DNA of 64,000 nucleotides, taken from the NCBI RefSeq assembly GCF_042683745.1, contig NZ_JBHUJX010000019.1:124001-188000 (forward strand). Reading direction: 5' to 3'. This stretch comes from Pseudoneobacillus sp042683745 (GTDB taxonomy: Bacteria; Bacillota; Bacilli; Bacillales; Cytobacillaceae). Of the stretch, positions 25,295 to 33,834 are shown in pieces. Both the position numbers and the translations under genes were made by a program. The number at the start of each line of letters is the position of its first letter. Position 1 is the stretch's first letter. The notes beneath the pieces are model-generated. The model saw only the letters and a list, made by a program, of their open reading frames with translations, searched no databases and had not been told where the DNA came from.

Positions 25295-25414
25295 CTATTT
25301 TTCTCCTAATTTATTAAGTAGATTCAAATCAAATATTCGATATAAACTCAATAATCCCTCCCATCGTCTCACATTTCAAAAATACCCAATCAATCCACAG
25401 CGGTATCCTGCCCA

Positions 25415-25423
25415 TGCTATAAT
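25415..25423 (+). promoter_or_regulatory. Extended -10 promoter of the arylamine N-acetyltransferase gene
   Basis: TGCTATAAT is a consensus extended -10 about 34 bases upstream of the chosen start. No good -35 is visible. Confidence 0.6.
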
Positions 25424-25456
25424 AAAATGAATAGAAATCTAAAGGGGGATTTTATA

Positions 25457-26239
25457 GTGAGTAATTTAAACACCCTATTTCGCCAAAGGATTGGATTCGC
25501 CGAAAACGAAGTCATTACGTTTGAAAATTTAAGCCAAATTCTAGAAAAAACAGCCACAGCCATCCCATTTGAAAATTTATGTATAATAACAAACAATAGA
25601 AAAGATATCACCTTGGAAAATTTAGTCTCTAAAATTCTTCTAAAAAATGAAGGTGGATTATGCTACGAATTAAACACAATCCTTTATTATTTCTTAATTG
25701 AAAATGGTTTTAATGCTACCTTAGCAAAGGCGACTGTATTTGATAACGCAAGTCAAGATTATGTTGCTATTGGGAGAACACACGTCATCATCCTTGTAAC
25801 TCATAACGAACAATTATATGTAGTTGACACTGGTTTCGGAGGAAATTTACCATTAAAACCAGTTCCTTTAACCGGCGAACTTGTTACATCATTTAATGGA
25901 GATTTTCGGATTAAGAAAGCGGATAGTGAGCAAGGTGACCATATTTTAGAAATGAAATTAAAACATAAAGACGCGGATTGGAGAATCGGATACGCATTCC
26001 ACTCACATCAACCCGTCAAGGATGTAACAGAAATGAATGAAGTACAAAAAACAATAATCGAAAGCCCGTTATCCTCTTTTAACAAAAACCCATTAATCAC
26101 TCGACTAACAACCAGCGGTAGCCTGACATTAACAGATACATCGTTTACCAAATGGCACGATGGAAAAGTAATGAAGGAAGAGATTGAAGAAAAACAGTTT
26201 AGGGAATTGGCGAAGGAGTATTTTGAGATGGATGTTTAG
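25457..26239 (+). CDS. Arylamine N-acetyltransferase (NAT)
   Basis: The 260-residue enzyme transfers acetyl from acetyl-CoA to arylamines or hydrazines. The catalytic triad is visible: Cys in EGGLCYELN near residue 70, His in RTHVIILV and Asp in VDTGFGG. I chose GTG 25457, which has GGGGG 8 bases upstream. An ATG at 25427 lies at the predicted transcription start. A degenerate copy of its Cys-containing segment is at 22583-22670. In B. cereus-group and other spore formers NATs are single chromosomal genes, and the physiological substrate is usually unknown. Confidence 0.9.
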   Translation: MSNLNTLFRQRIGFAENEVITFENLSQILEKTATAIPFENLCIITNNRKDITLENLVSKILLKNEGGLCYELNTILYYFLIENGFNATLAKATVFDNASQDYVAIGRTHVIILVTHNEQLYVVDTGFGGNLPLKPVPLTGELVTSFNGDFRIKKADSEQGDHILEMKLKHKDADWRIGYAFHSHQPVKDVTEMNEVQKTIIESPLSSFNKNPLITRLTTSGSLTLTDTSFTKWHDGKVMKEEIEEKQFRELAKEYFEMDV

Positions 26240-26289
26240 AAGAAATTTTTTAATAACAGAAGGTACTTATTTATCCCACTTCTTTTAGA

Positions 26290-26348
26290 AAAAAAATGAG
26301 AATCCTCTTTCCTGTTGCTTTCATTCGAAGGAGGATTCTCATTTTTTT
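26290..26348. terminator. Bidirectional terminator
   Basis: AAAAAATGAGAATCCTC and its complement GAGGATTCTCATTTTTT flank a 22-base loop. It ends both the N-acetyltransferase gene and the convergent DUF4257 gene, overlapping the latter's stop codon. Confidence 0.85.
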
Positions 26349-26661
26349 AATTTTCTTGTGTTGAGTCTTCCTGGGGTACAGCTTTCCGATCTGAACGAAT
26401 AACATCTAATCCCTTTAAAAATACGTCCCCTCCAATACCAGCCATAATGGAGATAAAGACAACTCTTAATAAAGAATCTGTGTCAGCAGAGATGACAAGG
26501 ACAACTGCTGTTAAAGCTCCCATCAAAACTTCCTCCAAAAAGCCCAAATAAATGAACTTTTTGGTTTTTCTAGGTTTGATGATTTTACCTTTTTTCCTCA
26601 CATGACCTACAATTCCAACCAATCCACCAATCAACATAGCGAAGACAATATTACTCATCAT
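26347..26661 (-). CDS. Small membrane protein, DUF4257-like
   Basis: The 104-residue protein has two or three hydrophobic helices (about 4-18, 40-58 and 65-82). A basic KKGKIIKPRKTKKFIYLGFLEE lies between the first two, and a polar C-terminal tail follows. From memory this pattern fits the DUF4257 family of Bacillus membrane proteins of unknown function. The basic inter-helix loop predicts cytoplasmic exposure. It is monocistronic. Confidence 0.65.
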   Translation of the reverse strand: MMSNIVFAMLIGGLVGIVGHVRKKGKIIKPRKTKKFIYLGFLEEVLMGALTAVVLVISADTDSLLRVVFISIMAGIGGDVFLKGLDVIRSDRKAVPQEDSTQEN

Positions 26662-26862
26662 ATTAACTTCAACTCCTAAAGCCGAGATTTTTAAAGCGAC
26701 CTTAGGTAAAATCTTGGTGTAATTCCATTATATAGGGGTTTTTTATTAATTAGAATGAATAGATATACCGATTTATCAGCAAATATTCATAGGACTAGAT
26801 AACTGCATTTTGAAAAAACTTTTATCCATTAGAAAGGATTTTGCCATTTTAATCTGCAGCCG

Positions 26863-26962
26863 GAAGTTAATTAACCTTTCCGAGAGTAAATTGTTCTGTT
26901 CGCAAGTATTCTGCTCTCAACCGCAAGTAAAATGCCTCGATCCGCAAGTAATCTGTTAGTCA
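26863..26962 (+). repeat. Degenerate tandem array C, 20-21-bp period
   Basis: Cores of the form CGCAAGTA or CGAGAGTA have their G at 26867, 26887, 26907, 26928 and 26949 (steps 20, 20, 21, 21). The flanks include repeated atTCTG or aaTCTG. The array lies just downstream of the end of the long cobalamin gene run. The rest of the 26662-26987 gap shows no other feature. Confidence 0.8.
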
Positions 26963-26987
26963 TCCGATATTATTTATCTATCCTTCT

Positions 26988-27416
26988 CTATTTTAGCGAC
27001 TTGGCTAACCCATGCCAGCAATAATCAACTTTTTCTGCTTGTTGGGCCGCATATTGTAAGATCCAACCGCAAAGATCTCGCCAGACTCGGTCATTCTTCT
27101 CCATCGGTACGATCCCACGGCCCATTTCTAGCATCACGAAAATTACTTGATACTCGTGTTGCCTTTCGACCTTACAAATTTTACGAATCTCTGCCTCAAA
27201 ATATGCTCTTACTGTATCTATTTCTCCTACCTGAAACCACATTTCCTTAATCCAAAGCTCCCAGCCTTCGATCACTAAAACCATTTTATCGAAAACTTTT
27301 TCTTGCCAATGGACTAGTTCAGCTTGTTGATACGCAGAATGCCAAATTAGATGATCGTATCTGTCACGGATGAGTCGCCTTTTTCCAGAAAAGGCACCTC
27401 CGACCACGAGCTGCAT
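26988..27416 (-). CDS. CobU-like P-loop protein (short paralog of adenosylcobinamide kinase)
   Basis: The 142-residue protein resembles CobU but is shorter than the 176-residue CobU encoded at 28730. It keeps the P-loop GGAFSGKRRLI at residues 5-15 and the C-terminal block GRGIVPMEKNDRVWRDLCGWILQY. It lacks the RHQQER-type segment that carries the guanylylated His in true CobU. A kinase-only or regulatory role in cobinamide handling is possible. ATG 27416 has a strong GGAGGTGA site and lies 70 bases inside the cobC gene in another frame. It is the last gene of the cobalamin run. Confidence 0.65.
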   Translation of the reverse strand: MQLVVGGAFSGKRRLIRDRYDHLIWHSAYQQAELVHWQEKVFDKMVLVIEGWELWIKEMWFQVGEIDTVRAYFEAEIRKICKVERQHEYQVIFVMLEMGRGIVPMEKNDRVWRDLCGWILQYAAQQAEKVDYCWHGLAKSLK

Positions 27417-28000
27417 GTCCAGTCACCTCCATTATGCTGCAATGTTAATTGAATCCCTCGCCCATGATTAATCCCTGTCTCATTAAAATTAAGTGTTGGT
27501 AAGAAATGCGTCATGATTCTTCGAATGACTCCACCATGCGTAACTAAAGCAACCTTCCTTACATCTTGAACCATTTCTATGCCATGAAAAAGGTCATGGA
27601 GAAAAGCCAATACTCTCACTGCAAAGTGAGGATACCCTTCCCCGTTCGGTGGTTCTACCTTCTCCCAATTTTCTAACCAAGCTTGGTAATAAACATTACT
27701 CTCTAATTGTTGGTGAGTACATCCTTCCCACTCCCCAAAATAAATTTCTCGAAGGCGATTATCAAGACAAGTAATTCTATTTGGGTATAAATAGTGAAAA
27801 GTCTTTACACAGCGTTGCAGATCACTCGCATAAACAAGATCAATTTTCATCCCATAAAAAAATGCTTTAATAGGTTCAAGTTCCGCTAGCTTTTCAGAAT
27901 CCAATTCTTGATCCGTATGCCCTAAATATCGTTTTTCTAAATTCCACTTCGTTACCCCATGCCGTATGAGAAATAAATCCACAAAACGAGTAGTCCCCAT
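27347..28000 (-). CDS. cobC: Alpha-ribazole-5'-phosphate phosphatase (histidine phosphatase family)
   Basis: The 217-residue protein is a phosphoglycerate-mutase-like phosphatase. The RHG motif is in FLIRHGVTKWNLEKRYLGHTD near residue 12, LREIYFGEWEG supplies the acid residue, and VTHGGVIR is the second His. In context it removes phosphate in nucleotide-loop assembly of cobalamin. ATG 28000 has GAGGGAGGAG upstream and overlaps cobS by 49 bases. The C-terminal 23 codons overlap the next gene by 70 bases. General phosphatase activity is an alternative. Confidence 0.82.
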   Translation of the reverse strand: MGTTRFVDLFLIRHGVTKWNLEKRYLGHTDQELDSEKLAELEPIKAFFYGMKIDLVYASDLQRCVKTFHYLYPNRITCLDNRLREIYFGEWEGCTHQQLESNVYYQAWLENWEKVEPPNGEGYPHFAVRVLAFLHDLFHGIEMVQDVRKVALVTHGGVIRRIMTHFLPTLNFNETGINHGRGIQLTLQHNGGDWTCSSWSEVPFLEKGDSSVTDTII

Positions 28001-28725
28001 AATTCTCCTCCCTCAATGGTTGCTCCTAATAGATCACCATTAAGACCATTGAATGTCTTCTTTATCCATGACCTTACGATGAAAAAGTAGAATAAATAAG
28101 CAAACAATAAAAAAGTGAATTTAGGAAGAAATACGAGATATATTAATAGCGGTAAGACTGCAACAGCTACATCCCCTTTACTTAAATGGGCCTTCCACGT
28201 GTAAGCGAGTCCTTCTTTCTTCAAAGTAGGTAGAGAAAATAATAGAATAAGTGCTGTTAAACGACTACAAGAAGGGATAATCATAAGTGTAGAAATAACC
28301 AAGCTAGAAGATATGCTTGTTTCTACTAGTAGCCCATAAATAAGAGCAAGCTTCCATAGGATGTAAAAAACAAACGAAATAACTGCAAAACTTCCAACTT
28401 GAGGATCCTTCATGATTGCTAGCTTTTTATCCACTGATGCATTGGATCCAATAGCATCCGCAACATCCATTAATCCATCAAGATGTAATCCCCCCGTAAG
28501 AAAGACCCAGAGCGAAAGAACTGCAAGGGCAATCATCCATTCTGGTAAACTCCCAGACATCAAATCATAAGAGATTGCAAGCACCCCACCAATGACAAGT
28601 CCTACAATACTAAAAGACTTTAAAGCTCCTTTAATGACAGACTTCTCCCACGGAACATTCATTGGTACTGGTATTCTTGTTAAAAACTGAAGTGCTAAAA
28701 TCACACCATAAAAGAAAGACTTCAC
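27952..28725 (-). CDS. cobS: Adenosylcobinamide-GDP ribazoletransferase (cobalamin synthase)
   Basis: The 257-residue integral membrane enzyme joins alpha-ribazole to adenosylcobinamide-GDP, the last joining step of cobalamin assembly. Visible features are the N-terminal LQFLTRIPVP, the acidic metal-binding motif LDGLMDVADA near residue 85 and about six hydrophobic segments. GTG 28725 follows AAGGGGTGAG and lies 4 bases after the cobU stop. The 3' end overlaps cobC by 49 bases. Confidence 0.92.
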   Translation of the reverse strand: MKSFFYGVILALQFLTRIPVPMNVPWEKSVIKGALKSFSIVGLVIGGVLAISYDLMSGSLPEWMIALAVLSLWVFLTGGLHLDGLMDVADAIGSNASVDKKLAIMKDPQVGSFAVISFVFYILWKLALIYGLLVETSISSSLVISTLMIIPSCSRLTALILLFSLPTLKKEGLAYTWKAHLSKGDVAVAVLPLLIYLVFLPKFTFLLFAYLFYFFIVRSWIKKTFNGLNGDLLGATIEGGELWGLLVLWIYFSYGMG

Positions 28726-28729
28726 TTTC

Positions 28730-29260
28730 TCACCCCTTCCACTTTTCAGGAATACCTGCTACTACCTGATAAACTTCGCGAGCCTCCCTGATTATTAGCC
28801 GATGCAAATGTTCTAAAGCGAAAATATAACGATAGACCTCATCATCGTTTAAAGGAATTCCTTCATTTACATCATTTGAAACAATATAGATGTGTACGCT
28901 TTTTTGTTTAGCAAGTGTAAGCCAATCTTTCGCATTTTCAAGTATTTTCACCATGTCTACTTTCTGACTGTACATCATATTACTCAACCATATTGTTAGA
29001 CAATCTAGTAAAACAACACTCTCGTTTTCCAATGATCGTAAAGCATCTCCAATATAGATAGGAGCTTCTAGGGTATGCCATTCATTCCCTCTCTCCTGTT
29101 GATGACGTAAAATGCGGTCTTCCATTTCATGATCGGTGCGTACCCCTGTTGCCAGATAATAAAGACGTCCTTTTTCACCTTCCATATACTTTTGAAAGGC
29201 CATTCGTTCTGCCCAACTACTTTTTCCCGACCGTGCACCACCTGAAATGAATGTAATCAT
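28730..29260 (-). CDS. cobU: Adenosylcobinamide kinase / adenosylcobinamide-phosphate guanylyltransferase
   Basis: The 176-residue bifunctional enzyme phosphorylates and then guanylylates adenosylcobinamide. It has the P-loop GGARSGKSSWAE near residue 7, the guanylylation segment RILRHQQERG (His), LDCLTIWLSNMMY and a C-terminal VVAGIPEKWKG. ATG 29260 overlaps the cobD stop as ATGA, with GGAGAG upstream. The longer frame to 29275 is not preferred. It has a truncated-looking paralog four genes away. Confidence 0.9.
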   Translation of the reverse strand: MITFISGGARSGKSSWAERMAFQKYMEGEKGRLYYLATGVRTDHEMEDRILRHQQERGNEWHTLEAPIYIGDALRSLENESVVLLDCLTIWLSNMMYSQKVDMVKILENAKDWLTLAKQKSVHIYIVSNDVNEGIPLNDDEVYRYIFALEHLHRLIIREAREVYQVVAGIPEKWKG

Positions 29261-30336
29261 TTTTGTTCTCTCCACTTGATTAAAGTTTGAATAAGATATT
29301 CATTTTCAAAAGTCGAACGAACAGCTAACCGAAGATATTGCCCATTAAGACCCATAAAATTATGCGTATGGCGGGGTACAATTCCGTTTGCTATTAGAAA
29401 GTGAAAAAGTTCATTTGTATCATCTGGTCTATCTTTATCTCTTAATAAATAAAAATTCACCATTGTAGGAGAATACTCAAATCTAAGCTCTGCCAGTGTT
29501 GTTTTTAATTCAACTAATTCCTGTTGTAGCCACTTCTTTGTTTTTTCCAGAAAAGAAGTATTAGATAACAGCATTGGTAAAAGAGAAGCAACTACTCCAT
29601 TGACACTCCACGGAATTTGAAACTTCCTCAATTGTTGAACCAATGGCTCCCTGCTAATCACATACCCAGCACGTAGGCTAGGAATCGCGAACATCTTGGT
29701 TAACGAGCGCAGAACAATCAGATTTGGATGTTTCCCAATCAATATATGTACAGATTCATAGTCAGAAGGCAGGAAATGAACAAACGCCTCATCCACGACA
29801 ACCGTTGTGTTTGTTTCCATTCCTTTCATTAATAGAAATTCGATGTCCATCATCGAAAGTAGAGTTCCGGTTGGATTATTCGGATTACACAAAAAAACAA
29901 CATCCACATCTGCCATTGCCCTTACTATGTCCTCTATCGGAAAAAGAAAATTCTTGTCGAGCATGAGATGTTTGACATCCACTTGGTGGGCCAGACAAGC
30001 ACGCTCATACTCCGAAAATGTCGGATGAATAATCAATGCCCTTTTCCCCATAAAATATTGTGCCACTAGAAAAATCGCTTCTGCTCCACCGTTTGTAAGA
30101 AGAACCTGCTCCCGTTTCACTTGATCATATTCAGCAATTGCCCTATGCGCTTCTTCGTAATCAGGGTCAGGATAGGAAACAAGTGCTTCGTAAGCCTGAA
30201 TGTAATATTCTTGAAGCTCCTTCGGTGGACCAAACGGATTTATATTTGCACTAAAATCATACACCTTAATCCGTTCACTAACTCCGATTGTTTCCATCAT
30301 TTTTCTAGGCTGTCCGCCATGTGCTGGCCACTTCAT
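29257..30336 (-). CDS. cobD: L-threonine-O-3-phosphate decarboxylase
   Basis: The 359-residue PLP enzyme belongs to the aminotransferase class I/II fold and makes (R)-1-amino-2-propanol phosphate, the linker of the nucleotide loop. Landmarks are the N-terminal HGGQPRKM, FSANINPFGPP, LCNPNNPTGTLLS (cofactor contact), VVDEAFVHF and LRSLTKMFAIPSLRAGY, where Lys binds PLP. Its position between cbiB and cobU supports CobD over the closely related histidinol-phosphate aminotransferase. AGGAGGAAGACG precedes the ATG. Confidence 0.88.
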   Translation of the reverse strand: MKWPAHGGQPRKMMETIGVSERIKVYDFSANINPFGPPKELQEYYIQAYEALVSYPDPDYEEAHRAIAEYDQVKREQVLLTNGGAEAIFLVAQYFMGKRALIIHPTFSEYERACLAHQVDVKHLMLDKNFLFPIEDIVRAMADVDVVFLCNPNNPTGTLLSMMDIEFLLMKGMETNTTVVVDEAFVHFLPSDYESVHILIGKHPNLIVLRSLTKMFAIPSLRAGYVISREPLVQQLRKFQIPWSVNGVVASLLPMLLSNTSFLEKTKKWLQQELVELKTTLAELRFEYSPTMVNFYLLRDKDRPDDTNELFHFLIANGIVPRHTHNFMGLNGQYLRLAVRSTFENEYLIQTLIKWREQK

Positions 30337-30349
30337 ATTCGTCTTCCTC

Positions 30350-31303
30350 CTAAATAAACCGTGTTAACCATAAACTAATGAGAACAAACATGATCCATGC
30401 ACCGTGCATAATGAGAATTACTCGATGAATATCCTTTATTTGCAAGTCCCTTAATGGATCGCCCATTTCTTTTCGGAGGGACTCTACCCCTTGATACGTA
30501 TTTCTTCCACCAAGCAGAATGCCAAGAAGACCTGCTACCATCGCTTCAGGCCAACCGCTATTCGGACTAGGATGTTTTTTTGCATCTCTTATTGTGACAG
30601 AAAGAGCATTCATACTATTTAATTTCGGGTGAAAAATGGTGAAAATCCACATAAATAAGGCAGTCAAACGAGCTGGCAAGTAATTCACAACATCATCCAG
30701 TCGAGCGGACGCCCAACCGAATTGGAGAAAACGTTCATTTTTATATCCAACCATCGAGTCAAGTGTATTGATGGCTCGATAAGCCATCGCAAGCGGTGCA
30801 CCGCCGATTAACGCCCAAAACAAAGGGGAAATAATCCCATCCACTGTATTTTCAGCAATCGTTTCTACCGTACCACGTATGACTTCTTTTTCAGAAAGAT
30901 TATCTGTATCCCGACCTACAATATAACTTAATTTTCTTCGCGCTTCGCTCATATTCTTTTTAACTAAAGGTTCATGAACTTCTTTTCCCGCCTGTTGGAG
31001 TCCTTTGATCGCTATCGTCGATGACACAAAATAGATTTCCAAGCAAATAGCTAGCCAAGAATGGATTTGATTCGCCACTACTAATAAACCAAAGACAATC
31101 ATTGTTGCCATACTGACAATCGTTATGGTGAGAAAAATACCCATTATCTTTCGATTAGAACCTTTATTCCACCTTTTCTCCAAAAAAGAAATTCCTTTAC
31201 CGATTAAAATAACGGGATGCGGAAACCATCGAGGATCCCCAATTAGAAAATCAAGAACGATCGCTGCTAAAATAATATATGTATGTGTTTCAAACCAACT
31301 CAT
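30350..31303 (-). CDS. cbiB: Adenosylcobinamide-phosphate synthase
   Basis: The 317-residue membrane protein attaches aminopropanol phosphate to cobyric acid. It begins with a helix containing LDFLIGDPRWFPHPV, a CbiB hallmark, and includes ETIAENTVDGIISPLFWA and NTLDSMVGYKNE. I chose ATG 31303, which gives the usual CbiB length and overlaps the upstream fusion gene by 14 bases. A longer open frame to 31420 only reads the end of that gene in another phase. The ribosome binding site GGAG is somewhat distant. Confidence 0.9.
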   Translation of the reverse strand: MSWFETHTYIILAAIVLDFLIGDPRWFPHPVILIGKGISFLEKRWNKGSNRKIMGIFLTITIVSMATMIVFGLLVVANQIHSWLAICLEIYFVSSTIAIKGLQQAGKEVHEPLVKKNMSEARRKLSYIVGRDTDNLSEKEVIRGTVETIAENTVDGIISPLFWALIGGAPLAMAYRAINTLDSMVGYKNERFLQFGWASARLDDVVNYLPARLTALFMWIFTIFHPKLNSMNALSVTIRDAKKHPSPNSGWPEAMVAGLLGILLGGRNTYQGVESLRKEMGDPLRDLQIKDIHRVILIMHGAWIMFVLISLWLTRFI

Positions 31304-32765
31304 TACTTTGTGTTCTCCGAATTTCATAAGCTTGAATCGATTCAAATACTGCTTTATAGACGCTAGTTCCAATTGCCCTGCCAATGACCGTTCCAGATCC
31401 AGCATAAGGAGTTGCATCACCAGTTTGGGTGGAAGCGATTACGATACTATCCGTGGATGTTCCTGTAGCAATCGTATTGGTCGCCCCGTCCAAAACCTTT
31501 AAATCAGCCAACGCCTTTGTTTTCGCCTCTGTAGCTGATTGGATAGCATTGACGAAAGCGCCGTCTGTTAAGTTACCATTCAAAAATACCATGATATTAA
31601 CCGTACCTATCTTCCTTTCTCCTAACACAGCTGCTTTCGTAATGTCCACTGCATTTCCCACTCCTGCTGTGACAACTGCCATGACATTAAACCCTGACCC
31701 AGATTCTTTTACTAGCACATAGTCATTTAGATTAACTGCCGTCATCATTCCGACGGTGTCATACTCTGATATGGATGCATCCCTTAACCAATTCACCATA
31801 TCTGTGATAGGGTCAGAGCAGTTATAAGTTTTATCAACATGAAAATTACAAAAATTCCTTACCCACTGAAATCCTTCTCCAATGACACTATTCGAAAGTG
31901 TCCGTAAAGACTTAGTAAAGGAAAGATGAATCAAATGATTATTCTGATGCAGTTCAAACTCATAGGGAAATGCTTGACCGTCTTTAGTGCTTGGTGGTGA
32001 AGCCATTACTTGCGGACTAGCCATAATCGGATGAGACTGCTGCTTAATATCCACCTCATACACAAGCTCTAGCAAGCTCTCATTTTTCAATGTAGAAATC
32101 CCCCCCGTCTCCACTAGCCGTCCATTATGAAGAACCCCGATTCTATCGGCAAATAATGCGGCAGTATTTAAATCATGAAGAATGGCAATAATGGTCATTT
32201 GCTTTTCCTTTTGATGCAGTTTAAGATGATGAAGCATTTCAACTGTATGTTTAATATCGAGATGATTCGTTGGCTCATCGAGAAAAAGAACTCTCGGTTC
32301 TTGCGCTAGTGCTTTTGCTAATAATACACGCTGCTTTTCCCCACCACTTAAAGCTTTAAAACGATGGAAGCGGTAATGCTCAATATTTGTTTGCCTCATA
32401 ACATTTCCAACAATTTCTCGATCCCTACGCGTCTCATACTTTATAAATCCTGTTTGATGAGGATAACGACCAAGCATCACAATTTCTTCAACGGTAAAAT
32501 CAAACTCTACGTAAGAATCTTGGGAAAGTACGGCCATCAACTGCGCTTTTTCCTTCGCAGAGTAGTCATATATGGATCGACCGCACACTTCAACCGTTCC
32601 ACTTTCTTGAGGGAGAATTCCTGTCACAAGCTTGAAAAAGGTCGATTTACCACTACCGTTTGGACCAATAAGTGCGAAAAAATCACCCTCAAGTATATCT
32701 AGATTTACCTCTTCTATAATGATTTCCTTTTGATATCCCCCAGAAAGTCCTCTAATTTCAATCAC
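31290..32765 (-). CDS. Fusion: cobalamin ABC transporter ATPase (BtuD) plus adenosylcobinamide amidohydrolase (CbiZ)
   Basis: The 491-residue protein has two parts. Residues 1 to about 255 are an ABC ATPase of the siderophore/B12 class, with Walker A GPNGSGKST, signature LSGGEKQR and Walker B VLFLDEPTNHLD. Residues about 275-491 form a CbiZ domain, with VGMMTAVNLNDYVLV, AVVTAGVGNAVD and GTATNT-like TSTDSIVIAST. CbiZ cleaves the aminopropanol arm of (adenosyl)cobinamide or pseudo-corrinoids to give cobyric acid, which CbiB can rebuild. Fusing it to the importer ATPase couples uptake to remodelling. GTG 32765 follows AAGGAGGTAAAG. Confidence 0.88.
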   Translation of the reverse strand: MIEIRGLSGGYQKEIIIEEVNLDILEGDFFALIGPNGSGKSTFFKLVTGILPQESGTVEVCGRSIYDYSAKEKAQLMAVLSQDSYVEFDFTVEEIVMLGRYPHQTGFIKYETRRDREIVGNVMRQTNIEHYRFHRFKALSGGEKQRVLLAKALAQEPRVLFLDEPTNHLDIKHTVEMLHHLKLHQKEKQMTIIAILHDLNTAALFADRIGVLHNGRLVETGGISTLKNESLLELVYEVDIKQQSHPIMASPQVMASPPSTKDGQAFPYEFELHQNNHLIHLSFTKSLRTLSNSVIGEGFQWVRNFCNFHVDKTYNCSDPITDMVNWLRDASISEYDTVGMMTAVNLNDYVLVKESGSGFNVMAVVTAGVGNAVDITKAAVLGERKIGTVNIMVFLNGNLTDGAFVNAIQSATEAKTKALADLKVLDGATNTIATGTSTDSIVIASTQTGDATPYAGSGTVIGRAIGTSVYKAVFESIQAYEIRRTQSNELV

Positions 32766-32769
32766 AACT

Positions 32770-33834
32770 TTACCTCCTTCCTAATCGTTCACGGATTAAC
32801 AATACGGCAAAAATAGGAGCACCAATAAGTGCAGTAATCACCCCAATTGGAAGCTCTTTAGGTGCAATGATTGTTCTTGAAATAAGATCAGCTAAAATCA
32901 AAAAGCCTCCACCAGTTAGCATTGATAACGGTAAAACATGCTTATGATTTGGTCCAACTAATAGCCTAATAAAGTGGGGAATTACAAGGCCTACAAAACC
33001 AATCGATCCAGACACTGCCACAGATGCACCCGTTAATAAGGAAGCTCCAATTAATATAAACAGCTTTCCTCGATGAACATTTACCCCTAAGTGTTCTGCC
33101 GATTCTTCGCCTAACGCTAGAGCATTTAAATCACGCGATCGTGATAACAGCATAAGTGCCCCTACAATAAAGAAAGGAATGATGAGTTTAACATGGCTCC
33201 ACCCTCTCATCCCAATGCTTCCCATTAACCAATACAAAATTTGTCGAATATCTTCACGCGAACTTAAAGCAATAATGAGAGAAATGATGGCACTAATAAA
33301 AGAAGAGACAATCATACCTGCTAAAATAATCGTTTCAATCGCAAGCTTTCGATTCGAAAAATGGGTAACCGCAAAGACAAGAAACATCGTCAAAAACCCA
33401 CAAATAATAGCGACAAAAGGTAATGTGAAACTCCCTAACATCGCTAAAGTAATTTGAAAATAGAGAACAACTACGGCACCAAGTGCAGCACCTGAGGACA
33501 CGCCAATTGTGTAGGGATCAGCAAGTGGGTTTCTAAGTAGCCCTTGGAAAGCTGCTCCTGCAATCGATAAAGACGCCCCGACAAAAAAAGCGAGTAATAC
33601 ACGAGGAAATCGAATCTCCCAAATAATTAACTCGATATTCTTTTCAATGTCTCCCTCAATAAGAGAGACTCCTGTCATCTTTGTAATAAGCACATCCAAA
33701 ATGGTTAAGACAGGAAAAGGAACACTACTGACAAATAAACCAAGAAGGGTTATACAAAGTATAAACCCTCCACTAATGATATACATCCCAGCAATTTTAT
33801 TGATTAAAGATTTCCGGATAAATGAGCTTACCAA
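32770..33834 (-). CDS. btuC: Vitamin B12 ABC transporter permease (BtuC/FecCD family)
   Basis: The protein of about 354 residues has roughly ten membrane helices and the FecCD signatures RFPRVLLAFFVGASLSIAGAAFQGLLRNPLADPYTIG (split here over residues about 72-110) and GSIGFVGLVIPHFIRLLVGPNH. Its gene lies 4 bases before the BtuD-CbiZ fusion. The start is uncertain: TTG 33834 has GGAG nine bases upstream, while TTG 33852 or ATG 33849 would lengthen it slightly. In all cases it overlaps the end of btuF. Confidence 0.87.
   Translation of the reverse strand: MVSSFIRKSLINKIAGMYIISGGFILCITLLGLFVSSVPFPVLTILDVLITKMTGVSLIEGDIEKNIELIIWEIRFPRVLLAFFVGASLSIAGAAFQGLLRNPLADPYTIGVSSGAALGAVVVLYFQITLAMLGSFTLPFVAIICGFLTMFLVFAVTHFSNRKLAIETIILAGMIVSSFISAIISLIIALSSREDIRQILYWLMGSIGMRGWSHVKLIIPFFIVGALMLLSRSRDLNALALGEESAEHLGVNVHRGKLFILIGASLLTGASVAVSGSIGFVGLVIPHFIRLLVGPNHKHVLPLSMLTGGGFLILADLISRTIIAPKELPIGVITALIGAPIFAVLLIRERLGRR

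Noticed and set aside
31304..31420. N-terminal extension of CbiB
   Set aside because: It is only the end of the upstream fusion gene read in another frame. ATG 31303 begins the conserved first helix.
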